Assembly: GCA_964057225.1 (NCBI GenBank)
Contig: OZ059900.1
Span: 8,132,501 to 8,196,500, forward strand
From: Auanema rhodensis
Lineage: Eukaryota; Nematoda; Chromadorea; Rhabditida; Rhabditidae
Direction: 5' to 3'
DNA length: 64,000 bases
Positions within the stretch are counted from its first letter, which is position 1. Each line of letters starts with the position of its first letter. A model generated the notes under the pieces. It did no database searches and was not told where the DNA came from. It saw only the letters and a list, made by a program, of their open reading frames with translations. This document shows, piece by piece, positions 38,279-52,545 of this stretch. The position numbers and the translations under genes are program-made.

Positions 38279-41218
38279 GTATTTTGCACGAATATCAAAA
38301 CTGATTGAAATATGGGCCTTTTTATGCTCAAAACGCCATATATTCAACGATTTTGGGTACAAAACATGTGAAAACTGTATGTTTTGATCAGACCCTTTGA
38401 GATATGGATTTGAAATTCAGGATTCATAAACTTTGACTATTTTCACATATATATGTTCAATTTTAACCACTTTGGTCAAAAAGGACCGAAAATATCAAGA
38501 ATTATTGGTTTTTTGGGGTTTGAAGGACATTTTGGCTAAATCAGTCAAACTTTTGATCTTAAGCATATTTTTTTCTTCTAAAACGACTAAATGTATGAAA
38601 TACTGTCATAGAATGTTCATATAGGTGTATTTTGCACGAATATCAAAAGTGATTGAAATATGGGCCTTTTTATGCTCGAAACGCCATATATTCAACGATT
38701 TTGGGTACAAAACATGTGAAAACTGTATGTTTTGATCAGACCCTTTGAGATATGGATTTGAAATTCAGGATTCATAAACTTTGACTATTTTTACATATAT
38801 ATGTCCAATTTTAACCACTTTGGTCAAAAAGGACCGAAAATATCAAGAATTATTGGTTTTTTGGGGTTTGAAGGGCATTTTGGCTAAATCAGTCAAACTT
38901 TTGATCTTAAGCATATTTTTTTCTTCTAAAACGACTAAATGTATGAAATACTGTCATAGAATGTTCATATAGGTGTATTTTGCACGAATATCAAAACTGA
39001 TTGAAATATGGGCCTTTTTATGCTCAAAACGCCATATATTCAACGATTTTGGGTACAAAACATGTGAAAACTGTATGTTTTGATCAGACCCTTTGAGATA
39101 TGGATTTGAAATTCAGGATTCATAAACTTTGACTATTTTTACATATATATGTCCAATTTTAACCACTTTGGTCAAAAAGGACCGAAAATATCAAGAATTA
39201 TTGGTTTTTTGGGGTTTGAAGGGCATTTTGGCTAAATCAGTCAAACTTTTGATCTTAAGCATATTTTTTTCTTCTAAAACGACTAAATGTATGAAATACT
39301 GTCATAGAATGTTCATATAGGTGTATTTTGCACGAATATCAAAACTGATTGAAATATGGGCCTTTTTATGCTCAAAACGCCATATATTCAACGATTTTGG
39401 GTACAAAACATGTGAAAACTGTATGTTTTGATCAGACCCTTTGAGATATGGATTTGAAATTCAGGATTCATAAACTTTGACTATTTTTACATATATATGT
39501 CCAATTTTAACCACTTTGGTCAAAAAGGACCGAAAATATCAAGAATTATTGGTTTTTTGGGGTTTGAAGGGCATTTTGGCAAAATCAGTCAAACTTTTGA
39601 TCTTAAGCATATTTTTTTCTTCTAAAACGACTAAATGTATGAAATACTGTCAAAGAATGTTCATATAGGTGTATTTTGCACGAATATCAAAACTGATTGA
39701 AATATGGGCCTTTTTATGCTCAAAACGCCATATATTCAACGATTTTGGGTACAAAACATGTGAAAACTGTATGTTTTGATCAGACCCTTTGAGATATGGA
39801 TTTAAAATTCAGGATTCATAAAATTTGACTATTTTTACATATATATGTCCAATTTTAACCACTTTGGTCAAAAAGGACCGAAAATATCAAGAATTATTGG
39901 TTTTTTGGGGTTTGAAGGGCATTTTGGCAAAATCAGTCAAACTTTTGATCTTAAGCATATTTTTTTCTTCTAAAACCACTAAATGTATGAAATACTGTCA
40001 TAGAATGTTCATATAGGTGTATTTTGCACGAATATCAAAACTGATTGAAATATGGGCCTTTTTATGCTCAAAACGCCATATATTCAACGATTTTGGGTAC
40101 AAAACATGTGAAAACTGTATGTTTTGATCAGACCCTTTGAGATATGGATTTGAAATTCAGGATTCATAAACTTTGACTATTTTTACATATATATGTTCAA
40201 TTTTAACCACTTTGGTCAAAAAGGACCGAAAATATCAAGAATTATTGGTTTTTTGGGGTTTGAAGGGCATTTTGGCAAAATCAGTCAAACTTTTGATCTT
40301 AAGCATATTTTTTTCTTCTAAAACGACTAAATGTATGAAATGCTGTCATAGAATGTTCATATAGGTGTATTTTGCACGAATATCAAAACTGATTGAAATA
40401 TGGGCCTTTTTATGCTCAAAACGCCATATATTCAACGATTTTGGGTACAAAACATGTGAAAACTGTATGTTTTGATCAGACCCTTTGAGATATGGATTTG
40501 AAATTCAGGATTCATAAACTTCGACTATTTCTACATATATATGTCCAATTTTAACCACTTTGGTCAAAAAGGACCGAAAATATCAAAAATTATTGGTTTT
40601 TTGGGGTTTGAAGGGCATTTTGGCAAAATCAGTCAAACTTTTGATCTTAAGCATATTTTTTTCTTCTAAAACGACTAAATGTATGAAATACTGTCAAAGA
40701 ATGTTCATATAGGTGTATTTTGCACGAATATCAAAACTGATTGAAATATGGGCCTTTTTATGCTCAAAACGCCATATATTCAACGATTTTGGGTACAAAA
40801 CATGTGAAAACTGTATGTTTTGATCAGACCCTTTGAGATATGGATTTGAAATTCAGGATTCATAAACTTTGACTATTTTCACATATATATGTCCAATTTT
40901 AACCACTTTGGTCAAAAAGGACCGAAAATATCAAGAATTATTGGTTTTTTGGGGTTTGAAGGGCATTTTGGCAAAATCAGTCAAACTTTTGATCTTAAGC
41001 ATATTTTTTTCTTCTAAAACGACTAAATGTATGAAATACTGTCATAGAATGTTTATATAGGTGTATTTTGCACGAATATCAAAACTGATTGAAATATGGG
41101 CCTTTTTATGCTCGAAACGCCATATATTCAACGATTTTGGGTACAAAACATGTGAAAACTGTATGTTTTGATCAGACCCTTTGAGATATGGATTTGAAAT
41201 TCAGGATTCATAAACTTT
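38279..41218 (+). repeat. 15-mer-spaced duplication, right copy
   Basis: This is the partner of 33059-35998. Its first five units are also copy 3 of the haplotype block at 22274-24013. Beyond 41218 the copies part: here the array continues with a second TTTTCACATA unit, against the GACTCTTTTTAC unit in the left copy. Confidence 0.85.
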
Positions 41219-42326
41219 GACTATTTTCACATATATATGTCCAATTTTAACCACTTTGGTCAAAAAGGACCGAAAATATCAAGAATTATTGGTTTTTTGG
41301 GGTTTGAAGGGCATTTTGGCAAAATCAGTCAAACTTTTGATCTTAAGCATATTTTTTTCTTCTAAAACGACTAAATGTATGAAATACTGTCATAAAATGT
41401 TTATATAGGTGTATTTTGCACGAATATCAAAACTGATTGAAATATGGGCCTTTTTATGCTCAAAACGCCATATATTCAACGATTTTGGGTACAAAACATG
41501 TGAAAACTGTATGTTTTGATCAGACCCTTTGAGATATGGATTTGAAATTCAGGATTCATAAACTTTGACTATTTTCACATATATATGTTCAATTTTAACC
41601 ACTTTGGTCAAAAAGGACCGAAAATATCAAGAATTATTGGTTTTTTGGGGTTTGAAGGACATTTTGGCTAAATCAGTCAAACTTTTGATCTTAAGCATAT
41701 TTTTTTCTTCTAAAACGACTAAATGTATGAAATACTGTCATAGAATGTTCATATAGGTGTATTTTGCACGAATATCAAAACTGATTGAAATATGGGCCTT
41801 TTCATGCTCAAAACGCCATATATTCAACGATTTTGGGTACAAAACATGTGAAAACTGTATGTTTTGATCAGACCCTTTGAGATATGGATTTGAAATTCAG
41901 GATTCATAAACTTTGACTATTTTTACATATATATGTCCAATTTTAACCACTTTGGTCAAAAAGGACCGAAAATATCAAGAATTATTGGTTTTTTGGGGTT
42001 TGAAGGGCATTTTGGCTAAATCAGTCAAACTTTTGTTCTTAAGCATATTTTTTTCTTCTAAAACGACTAAATGTATGAAATGCTGTCATAGAATGTTCAT
42101 ATAGGTGTATTTTGCACGAATATCAAAACTGATTGAAATATGGGCCTTTTTATGCTCAAAACGCCATATATTCAACGATTTTGGGTACAAAACATGTGAA
42201 AACTGTATGTTTTGATCAGACCCTTTGAGATATGGATTTGAAATTCAGGATTCATAAACTTCGACTATTTCTACATATATATGTCCAATTTTAACCACTT
42301 TGGTCAAAAAGGACCGAAAATATCAA

Positions 42327-43633
42327 AAATTATTGGTTTTTTGGGGTTTGAAGGGCATTTTGGCAAAATCAGTCAAACTTTTGATCTTAAGCATATTTTT
42401 TTCTTCTAAAACGACTAAATGTATGAAATACTGTCATAGAATGTTCATATAGGTGTATTTTGCACGAATATCAAAACTGATTGAAATATGGGCCTTTTTA
42501 TGCTCAAAACGCCATATATTCAACGATTTTGGGTACAAAACATGTGAAAACTGTATGTTTTGATCAGACCCTTTGAGATATGGATTTGAAATTCAGGATT
42601 CATAAACTTTGACTATTTTTACATATATATGTCCAATTTTAACCACTCTGGTCAAAAAGGACCGAAAATATCAAGAATTATTGGTTTTTTGGGGATTGAA
42701 GGGCATTTTGGCAAAATCAGTCAAACTTTTGATCTTAAGCATATTTTTTTCTTCTAAAACGACTAAATGTATGAAATACTGTCATAGAATGTTCATATAG
42801 GTGTATTTTGCACGAATATCAAAACTGATTGAAATATGGGCCTTTTTATGCTCAAAACGCCATATATTCAACGATTTTGGGTACAAAACATGTGAAAACT
42901 GTATGTTTTGATCAGACCCTTTGAGATATGAATTTGAAATTCAGGATTCATAAACTTTGACTTTTTTTACATATATATGTCCAATTTTAACCACTTTGGT
43001 CAAAAAGGACCGAAAATATCAAGAATTATTGGTTTTTTGGGGATTGAAGGGCATTTTGGCAAAATCAGTCAAACTTTTGATCTTAAGCATATTTTTTTCT
43101 TCTAAAACGACTAAATGTATGAAAGACTGTCATAGAATGTTCATATAGGTGTATTTTGCACGAATATCAAAACTGATTGAAATATGGGCCTTTTTATGCT
43201 CAAAACGCCATATATTCAACGATTTTGGGTACAAAACATGTGAAAACTGTATGTTTTGATCAGACCCTTTGAGATATGGATTTAAAATTCGGGATTCATA
43301 AATTTCGACTATTTTTACATATATATGTCCAATTTTAACCACTTTGGTCGAAAAGGACCGAAAATATCAAGAATTATTGGTTTTTTGGGGTTTGAAGGGC
43401 ATTTTGGCAAAATCAGTCAAACTTTTGATCTTAAGCATATTTTTTTCTTCTAAAACGACTAAATGTATGAAATACTGTCATAGAATGTTCATATAGGTGT
43501 ATTTTGCACGAATATCAAAACTGATTGAAATATGGGCCTTTTTATGCTCAAAACGCCATATATTCAACGATTTTGGGTACAAAACATGTGAAAACTGTAT
43601 GTTTTGATCAGACCCTTTGAGATATGGATTTGA
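42327..43633 (+). repeat. Trimer duplication, left copy (period 1044 bp)
   Basis: This matches 43371-44677 at 1044 bp, three monomers. The three unit types carry CACTCTGG (42645); GATATGAATTTG with GACTTTTTTTAC (42926, 42959); and TTTAAAATTCGGG with GGTCGAAAAGG (43281, 43347). Mismatches seen are AAAGACTG (43123) and AATTTCG (43301). The matched stretches overlap in the middle, as in a true tandem duplication. Confidence 0.85.
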
Positions 43634-44677
43634 AATTCAGGATTCATAAACTTTGACTATTTTTACATATATATGTCCAATTTTAACCACTCTGGTCAAA
43701 AAGGACCGAAAATATCAAGAATTATTGGTTTTTTGGGGATTGAAGGGCATTTTGGCAAAATCAGTCAAACTTTTGATCTTAAGCATATTTTTTTCTTCTA
43801 AAACGACTAAATGTATGAAATACTGTCATAGAATGTTCATATAGGTGTATTTTGCACGAATATCAAAACTGATTGAAATATGGGCCTTTTTATGCTCAAA
43901 ACGCCATATATTCAACGATTTTGGGTACAAAACATGTGAAAACTGTATGTTTTGATCAGACCCTTTGAGATATGAATTTGAAATTCAGGATTCATAAACT
44001 TTGACTTTTTTTACATATATATGTCCAATTTTAACCACTTTGGTCAAAAAGGACCGAAAATATCAAGAATTATTGGTTTTTTGGGGATTGAAGGGCATTT
44101 TGGCAAAATCAGTCAAACTTTTGATCTTAAGCATATTTTTTTCTTCTAAAACGACTAAATGTATGAAATACTGTCATAGAATGTTCATATAGGTGTATTT
44201 TGCACGAATATCAAAACTGATTGAAATATGGGCCTTTTTATGCTCAAAACGCCATATATTCAACGATTTTGGGTACAAAACATGTGAAAACTGTATGTTT
44301 TGATCAGACCCTTTGAGATATGGATTTAAAATTCGGGATTCATAAACTTCGACTATTTTTACATATATATGTCCAATTTTAACCACTTTGGTCGAAAAGG
44401 ACCGAAAATATCAAGAATTATTGGTTTTTTGGGGTTTGAAGGGCATTTTGGCAAAATCAGTCAAACTTTTGATCTTAAGCATATTTTTTTCTTCTAAAAC
44501 GACTAAATGTATGAAATACTGTCATAGAATGTTCATATAGGTGTATTTTGCACGAATATCAAAACTGATTGAAATATGGGCCTTTTTATGCTCAAAACGC
44601 CATATATTCAACGATTTTGGGTACAAAACATGTGAAAACTGTATGTTTTGATCAGACCCTTTGAGATATGGATTTGA
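43371..44677 (+). repeat. Trimer duplication, right copy
   Basis: This is the partner of 42327-43633. It ends where the next unit carries GAATTTCAGG and CATGAAC (about 44676-44695), the first unit of the following pentamer. Confidence 0.85.
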
Positions 44678-45714
44678 ATTTCAGGATTCATGAACTTTGA
44701 CTATTTTTACATATATATGTTCAATTGTAACCACTTTGGTCAAAAAGGACCGAAAATATCAAGAATTATTGGTTTTTTGGGGATTGAAGGGCATTTTGGC
44801 AAAATCAGTCAAACTTTTGATCTTAAGCATATTTTTTTCTTCTCAAACGACTAAATGTATGAAATACTGTCATAGAATGTTCATATAGGTGTATTTTGCA
44901 CGAATATCAAAACTGATAGAAATATGGGCCTTTTTATGCTCAAAACGCCATATATTCAACGATTTTGGGTACAAAACATGTGAAAACTGTATGTTTTGAT
45001 CAGACCCTTTGAGATATGGATTTGAAATTCAGGATTCATAAACTTTGACTATTTTTACATATATATGTCCAATTTTAACCACTTTGGTCAAAAAGGACCG
45101 AAAATATCAAGAATTATTGGTTTTTTGGGGATTGAAGGGCATTTTGGCAAAATCAGTCAAACTTTTGATCTTAAGCATATTTTTTTCTTCTAAAACGACT
45201 AAATGTATGAAATACTGTCATAGAATGTTCATATAGGTGTATTTTGCACGAATATCAAAACTGATTGAAATATGGGCCTTTTTATGCTCAAAACGCCATA
45301 TATTCAACGATTTTGGGTACAAAACATGTGAAAACTGTATGTTTTGATCAGACCCTTTGAGATATGAATTTGAAATTCAGGATTCATAAACTTTGACTAT
45401 TTTTACATATATATGTTCAATTTTAACCACTTTGGTCAAAAAGGACCGAAAATATCAAGAATTATTGGTTTTTTGGGGTTTGAAGGGCATTTTGGCAAAA
45501 TCAGTCAAACTTTTGATCTTAAGCATATTTTTTTCTTCTAAAACGACTAAATGTATGAAATACTGTCATAGAATGTTCATATAGGTGTATTTTGCACGAA
45601 TATCAAAACTGATTGAAATATGGGCCTTTTTATGCTCAAAACGCCATATATTCAACGATTTTGGGTACAAAACATGTGAAAACTGTATGTTTTGATCAGA
45701 CCCTTTGAGATATG
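44527..45714 (+). repeat. Pentamer-spaced duplication A, left copy (period 1740 bp)
   Basis: This matches 46267-47454 at 1740 bp, five monomers. Shared rare alleles are GAATTTCAGG/CATGAAC (44676), CAATTGTAACC (44722), TCTCAAACG (44842), CTGATAGAAAT (44914) and TATGAATTTG (45364). I saw no mismatch in about 1.2 kb. The remaining two monomers of the period differ between the copies. Confidence 0.85.
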
Positions 45715-46266
45715 AATTTGAAATTCAGGATTCATAAACTTTGACTTTTTTTACATATATATGTCCAATTTTAACCACTTTGGTCAAAAAGGACCGAAAA
45801 TATCAAGAATTATTGGTTTTTTGGGGATTGAAGGGCATTTTGGCAAAATCAGTCAAACTTTTGATCTTAAGCATATTTTTTTCTTCTAAAACGACTAAAT
45901 GTATGAAATACTGTCATAGAATGTTCATATAGGTGTATTTTGCACGAATATCAAAACTGATTGAAATATGGGCCTTTTTATGCTCAAAACGCCATATATT
46001 CAACGATTTTGGGTACAAAACATGTGAAAACTGTATGTTTTGATCAGACCCTTTGAGATATGGATTTGAAATTCAGGATTCATAAACTTCGACTATTTCT
46101 ACATAAATATGTCCAATTTTAACCACTTTGGTCAAAAAGGACCGAAAATATCAAGAATTATTGGTTTTTTGGGGTTTGAAGGGCATTTTGGCAAAATCAG
46201 TCAAACTTTTGATCTTAAGCATATTTTTTTCTTCTAAAACGACTAAATGTATGAAATACTGTCAAA

Positions 46267-47454
46267 GAATGTTCATATAGGTGTATTTTGCACGAATATC
46301 AAAACTGATTGAAATATGGGCCTTTTTATGCTCAAAACGCCATATATTCAACGATTTTGGGTACAAAACATGTGAAAACTGTATGTTTTGATCAGACCCT
46401 TTGAGATATGGATTTGAATTTCAGGATTCATGAACTTTGACTATTTTTACATATATATGTTCAATTGTAACCACTTTGGTCAAAAAGGACCGAAAATATC
46501 AAGAATTATTGGTTTTTTGGGGATTGAAGGGCATTTTGGCAAAATCAGTCAAACTTTTGATCTTAAGCATATTTTTTTCTTCTCAAACGACTAAATGTAT
46601 GAAATACTGTCATAGAATGTTCATATAGGTGTATTTTGCACGAATATCAAAACTGATAGAAATATGGGCCTTTTTATGCTCAAAACGCCATATATTCAAC
46701 GATTTTGGGTACAAAACATGTGAAAACTGTATGTTTTGATCAGACCCTTTGAGATATGGATTTGAAATTCAGGATTCATAAACTTTGACTATTTTTACAT
46801 ATATATGTCCAATTTTAACCACTTTGGTCAAAAAGGACCGAAAATATCAAGAATTATTGGTTTTTTGGGGATTGAAGGGCATTTTGGCAAAATCAGTCAA
46901 ACTTTTGATCTTAAGCATATTTTTTTCTTCTAAAACGACTAAATGTATGAAATACTGTCATAGAATGTTCATATAGGTGTATTTTGCACGAATATCAAAA
47001 CTGATTGAAATATGGGCCTTTTTATGCTCAAAACGCCATATATTCAACGATTTTGGGTACAAAACATGTGAAAACTGTATGTTTTGATCAGACCCTTTGA
47101 GATATGAATTTGAAATTCAGGATTCATAAACTTTGACTATTTTTACATATATATGTTCAATTTTAACCACTTTGGTCAAAAAGGACCGAAAATATCAAGA
47201 ATTATTGGTTTTTTGGGGTTTGAAGGGCATTTTGGCAAAATCAGTCAAACTTTTGATCTTAAGCATATTTTTTTCTTCTAAAACGACTAAATGTATGAAA
47301 TACTGTCATAGAATGTTCATATAGGTGTATTTTGCACGAATATCAAAACTGATTGAAATATGGGCCTTTTTATGCTCAAAACGCCATATATTCAACGATT
47401 TTGGGTACAAAACATGTGAAAACTGTATGTTTTGATCAGACCCTTTGAGATATG
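46267..47454 (+). repeat. Pentamer-spaced duplication A, right copy
   Basis: This is the partner of 44527-45714. It is preceded by a unit with ACATAAATATG (46102), the only unit I noticed with that change inside the palindrome. Confidence 0.85.
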
Positions 47455-47955
47455 GATTTGAAATTCAGGATTCATAAACTTCGACTATTTCTACATATAT
47501 ATGTCCAATTTTAACCACTTTGGTCAAAAAGGACCGAAAATATCAAGAATTATTGGTTTTTTGGGGTTTGAAGGGCATTTTGGCAAAATCAGTCAAACTT
47601 TTGATCTTAAGCATATTTTTTTCTTCTAAAACGACTAAATGTATGAAATACTGTCAAAGAATGTTCATATAGGTGTATTTTGCACGAATATCAAAACTGA
47701 TTGAAATATGGGCCTTTTTATGCTCAAAACGCCATATATTCAACGATTTTGGGTACAAAACATGTGAAAACTGTATGTTTTGATCAGACCCTTTGAGATA
47801 TGGATTTAAAATTCAGGATTCATAAACTTTGACTATTTTTACATATATATGTCCAATTTTAACCACTTTGGTCGAAAAGGACCGAAAATATCAAGAATTA
47901 TTGGTTTTTTGGGGTTTGAAGGGCATTTTGGCTAAATCAGTCAAACTTTTGATCC

Positions 47956-49255
47956 TAAGCATATTTTTTTCTTCTAAAACGACTAAATGTATGAAATACT
48001 GTCATAGAATGTTGATATAGGTGTATTTTGCACGAATATCAAAACTGATTGAAATTTGGGCCTTTTTATGCTCAAAACGCCATATATTCAACGATTTTGG
48101 GTACAAAACATGTGAAAACTGTATGTTTTGATCGGACCCTTTGAGATATGGATTTGAAATTCAGGATTCATAAACTTTGACTATTTTTACATATATATGT
48201 TCAATTTTAACCACTTTGGTCAAAAAGGACCGAAAATATCAAGAATTATTGGTTTTTTTGGGTTTGAAGGGCATTTTGGCAAAATCAGTCAAACTTTTGA
48301 TCTTAAGCATATTTTTTTCTTCTAAAACGACTAAATGTATGAAATACTGTCATAGATTGTTCATATAGGTGTATTTTGCACGAATATCAAAACTGATTGA
48401 AATATGGGCCTTTTTATGCTCCAAACGCCATATATTCAACGATTTTGGGTACAAAACATGTGAAAACTGTATGTTTTGATCAGACCCTTTGAGATATGGA
48501 TTTGAAATTCAGGATTCATAAACTTCGACTATTTCTACATATATATGTCCAATTTTAACCACTTTGGTCAAAAAGGACCGAAAATATCAAGAATTATTGG
48601 TTTTTTGGGGTTTGAAGGGCATTTTGGCAAAATCAGTCAAACTTTTGATCTTAAGCATATTTTTTTCTTCTAAAACGACTAAATGTATGAAATACTGTCA
48701 TAGAATGTTCATATAGGTGTATTTTGCACGAATATCAAAACTGATTGAAATATGGGCCTTTTTATGCTCAAAACGCCATATATTCAACGATTTTGGGTAC
48801 AAAACATGTGAAAACTGTATGTTTTGATCAGACCCTTTGAGATATGGATTTAAAATTCAGGATTCATAAACTTCGACTATTTTTACATATATATGTCCAA
48901 TTTTAACCACTTTGGTCAAAAAGGACCGAAAATATCAAGAATTATTGGTTTTTTGGGGTTTGAAGGGCATTTTGGCAAAATCAGTCAAACTTTTGATCTT
49001 AAGCATATTTTTTTCTTCTAAAACGACTAAATGTATGAAATACTGTCATAGAATGTTCATATAGGTGTATTTTGCACGATTATCAAAACTGATTGAAATA
49101 TGGGCCTTTTTATGCTCAAAACGCCATATATTCAACGATTTTGGGTACAAAACATGTGAAAACTGTATGTTTTGATCAGACCCTTTGAGATATGGATTTG
49201 AAATTCAGGATTCATAAACTTTGACTATTTTTACATATATATGTTCAATTTTAAC
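47956..49255 (+). repeat. Pentamer-spaced duplication B, left copy (period 1740 bp)
   Basis: This matches 49696-50995. Shared alleles are GTTGATATAGG, GAAATTTGGG (48052 and 49792), a T7G3 run in place of T6G4 (48253 and 49993), TAGATTGTTC and CTCCAAACG. Mismatches include ATCGGACC (48132), TTTAAAATT (48850), CACGATTATC (49075) and CATAG against CAAAG (about 49048). Confidence 0.8.
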
Positions 49256-49695
49256 CACTTTGGTCAAAAAGGACCGAAAATATCAAGAATTATTGGTTTT
49301 TTGGGGTTTGAAGGGCATTTTGGCAAAATCAGTCAAACTTTTGATCTTAAGCATATTTTTTTCTTCTAAAACGACTAAATGTATGAAATACTGTCAAAGA
49401 ATGTTCATATAGGTGTATTTTGCACGAATATCGAAACTGATTGAAATATGGGCCTTTTTATGCTCAAAACGCCATATATTCAACGATTTTGGGTACAAAA
49501 CATGTGAAAACTGTATGTTTTGATCAGACCCTTTGAGATATGGATTTGAAATTCAGGATTCATAAACTTTGACTATTTTTACATATATATGTTCAATTGT
49601 AACCACTTTGGTCAAAAAGGACCGAAAATATCAAGAATTATTGGTTTTTTGGGGTTTGAAGGGCATTTTGGCTAAATCAGTCAAACTTTTGATCT

Positions 49696-50995
49696 TAAGC
49701 ATATTTTTTTCTTCTAAAACGACTAAATGTATGAAATACTGTCATAGAATGTTGATATAGGTGTATTTTGCACGAATATCAAAACTGATTGAAATTTGGG
49801 CCTTTTTATGCTCAAAACGCCATATATTCAACGATTTTGGGTACAAAACATGTGAAAACTGTATGTTTTGATCAGACCCTTTGAGATATGGATTTGAAAT
49901 TCAGGATTCATAAACTTTGACTATTTTTACATATATATGTTCAATTTTAACCACTTTGGTCAAAAAGGACCGAAAATATCAAGAATTATTGGTTTTTTTG
50001 GGTTTGAAGGGCATTTTGGCAAAATCAGTCAAACTTTTGATCTTAAGCATATTTTTTTCTTCTAAAACGACTAAATGTATGAAATACTGTCATAGATTGT
50101 TCATATAGGTGTATTTTGCACGAATATCAAAACTGATTGAAATATGGGCCTTTTTATGCTCCAAACGCCATATATTCAACGATTTTGGGTACAAAACATG
50201 TGAAAACTGTATGTTTTGATCAGACCCTTTGAGATATGGATTTGAAATTCAGGATTCATAAACTTCGACTATTTCTACATATATATGTCCAATTTTAACC
50301 ACTTTGGTCAAAAAGGACCGAAAATATCAAGAATTATTGGTTTTTTGGGGTTTGAAGGGCATTTTGGCAAAATCAGTCAAACTTTTGATCTTAAGCATAT
50401 TTTTTTCTTCTAAAACGACTAAATGTATGAAATACTGTCATAGAATGTTCATATAGGTGTATTTTGCACGAATATCAAAACTGATTGAAATATGGGCCTT
50501 TTTATGCTCAAAACGCCATATATTCAACGATTTTGGGTACAAAACATGTGAAAACTGTATGTTTTGATCAGACCCTTTGAGATATGGATTTGAAATTCAG
50601 GATTCATAAACTTCGACTATTTTTACATATATATGTCCAATTTTAACCACTTTGGTCAAAAAGGACCGAAAATATCAAGAATTATTGGTTTTTTGGGGTT
50701 TGAAGGGCATTTTGGCAAAATCAGTCAAACTTTTGATCTTAAGCATATTTTTTTCTTCTAAAACGACTAAATGTATGAAATACTGTCAAAGAATGTTCAT
50801 ATAGGTGTATTTTGCACGAATATCAAAACTGATTGAAATATGGGCCTTTTTATGCTCAAAACGCCATATATTCAACGATTTTGGGTACAAAACATGTGAA
50901 AACTGTATGTTTTGATCAGACCCTTTGAGATATGGATTTGAAATTCAGGATTCATAAACTTTGACTATTTTTACATATATATGTTCAATTTTAAC
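49696..50995 (+). repeat. Pentamer-spaced duplication B, right copy
   Basis: This is the partner of 47956-49255. It ends at TTAACTACTT (50991), an allele that then recurs throughout the 52-62 kb part of the array. Confidence 0.8.
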
Positions 50996-51154
50996 TACTT
51001 TGGTCAAAAAGGACCGAAAATATCAAGAATTATTGGTTTTTTGGGGATTGAAGGGCATTTTGGCAAAATCAGTCAAACTTTTGATCTTAAGCATATTTTT
51101 TTCTTCTAAAACGACTAAATGTATGGAATACTGTCATAGAATGTTGATATAGGT

Positions 51155-52545
51155 GTATTTTGCACGAATATCGAAACTGATTGAAATATGGGCCTTTTTA
51201 TGCTCAAAACGCCATATATTCAACGATTTTGGGTACAAAACATGTGAAAACTGTATGTTTTGATCAGACCCTTTGAGATATGGATTTGAAATTCAGGATT
51301 CATAAACTTTGACTATTTTTACATATATATGTTCAATTTTAACCACTTTGGTCAAAAAGGACCGAAAATATCAAGAATTATTGGTTTTTTGGGGTTTGAA
51401 GGGCATTTTGGCAAAATCAGTCAAACTTTTGATCTTAAGCATATTTTTTTCTTCTAAAACAACTAAATGTAAGAAATACTGTCATAGAATGTTCATATAG
51501 GTGTATTTTGCACGAATATCAAAACTGATTGAAATATGGGCCTTTTTATGCTCAAAACGCCATATATTCAACGATTTTGGGTACAAAACATGTGAAAACT
51601 GTATGTTTTGATCAGACCCTTTGAGATATGGATTTGAAATTCAGGATTCATAAACTTTGACTATTTTACATATATATGTCCCATTTTAACCACTTTGGTC
51701 AAAAAGGACCGAAAATATCAAGAATTATTGGTTTTTTGGGGTTTGAAGGGCATTTTGGCAAAATCAGTCAAACTTTTGATCTTAAGCATATTTTTTTCTT
51801 CTAAAACGACTAAATGTATGGAATACTGTCATAGAATGTTGATATAAGTGTATTTTGCACGAATATCAAAACTGATTGAAATATGGGCCTTTTTATGCTC
51901 AAAACGCCATATATTCAACGATTTTGGGTACAAAACATGTGAAAACTGTATGTTTTGATCAGACCCTTTGAGATATGGATTTGAAATTCAGGATTCATAA
52001 ACTTTGACTATTTTCACATATATATGTTCAATTTTAACCACTTTGGTCAAAAAGGACCGAAAATATCAAGAATTATTGGTTTTTTGGGGTTTGAAGGACA
52101 TTTTGGCTAAATCAGTCAAACTTTTGATCTTAAGCATATTTTTTTCTTCTAAAACGACTAAATGTATGAAATACTGTCATAGAATGTTCATATAGGTGTA
52201 TTTTGCACGAATATCAAAACTGATTGAAATATGGGCCTTTTTATGCTCAAAACGCCATATATTCAACGATTTTGGGTACAAAACATGTGAAAACTGTATG
52301 TTTTGATCAGACCCTTTGAGATATGGATTTCAAATTCAGGATTCATAAACTTTGACTATTTTTACATATATATGTTCAATTTTAACTACTTTGGTCAAAA
52401 AGGACCGAAAATATCAAGAATTATTGGTTTTTTGGGGTTTGAAGGGCATTTTGGCAAAATCAGTCAAACTTTTGATCTTAAGCATATTTTTTTCTTCTAA
52501 AACGACTAAATGTATGAAATACTGTCAAAGAATGTTCATATAGGT
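51155..52545 (+). repeat. Tetramer higher-order repeat, copy 1 of 3
   Basis: The unit order is: ATCGAAACTG with AACAACTAAAT; ATGGAATAC with GATATAAG; TTTTCACATA with GAAGGAC; and TTTCAAATTC with CAAAG. The copy is 1391 bp because its second unit lacks one T at about 51663 (ACTATTTTACAT). It also has private changes GTAAGAAATAC (51470) and GTCCCATTT (51679). Confidence 0.85.
51503..51849 (+). repeat. 347-bp length-variant monomer (-1)
   Basis: ACTATTTTACAT replaces ACTATTTTTACAT near 51661, a one-base loss in a T5 run. It is not shared by the other two tetramer copies, so it happened after the tetramer was amplified, or the others were homogenised from a different unit. Confidence 0.85.
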
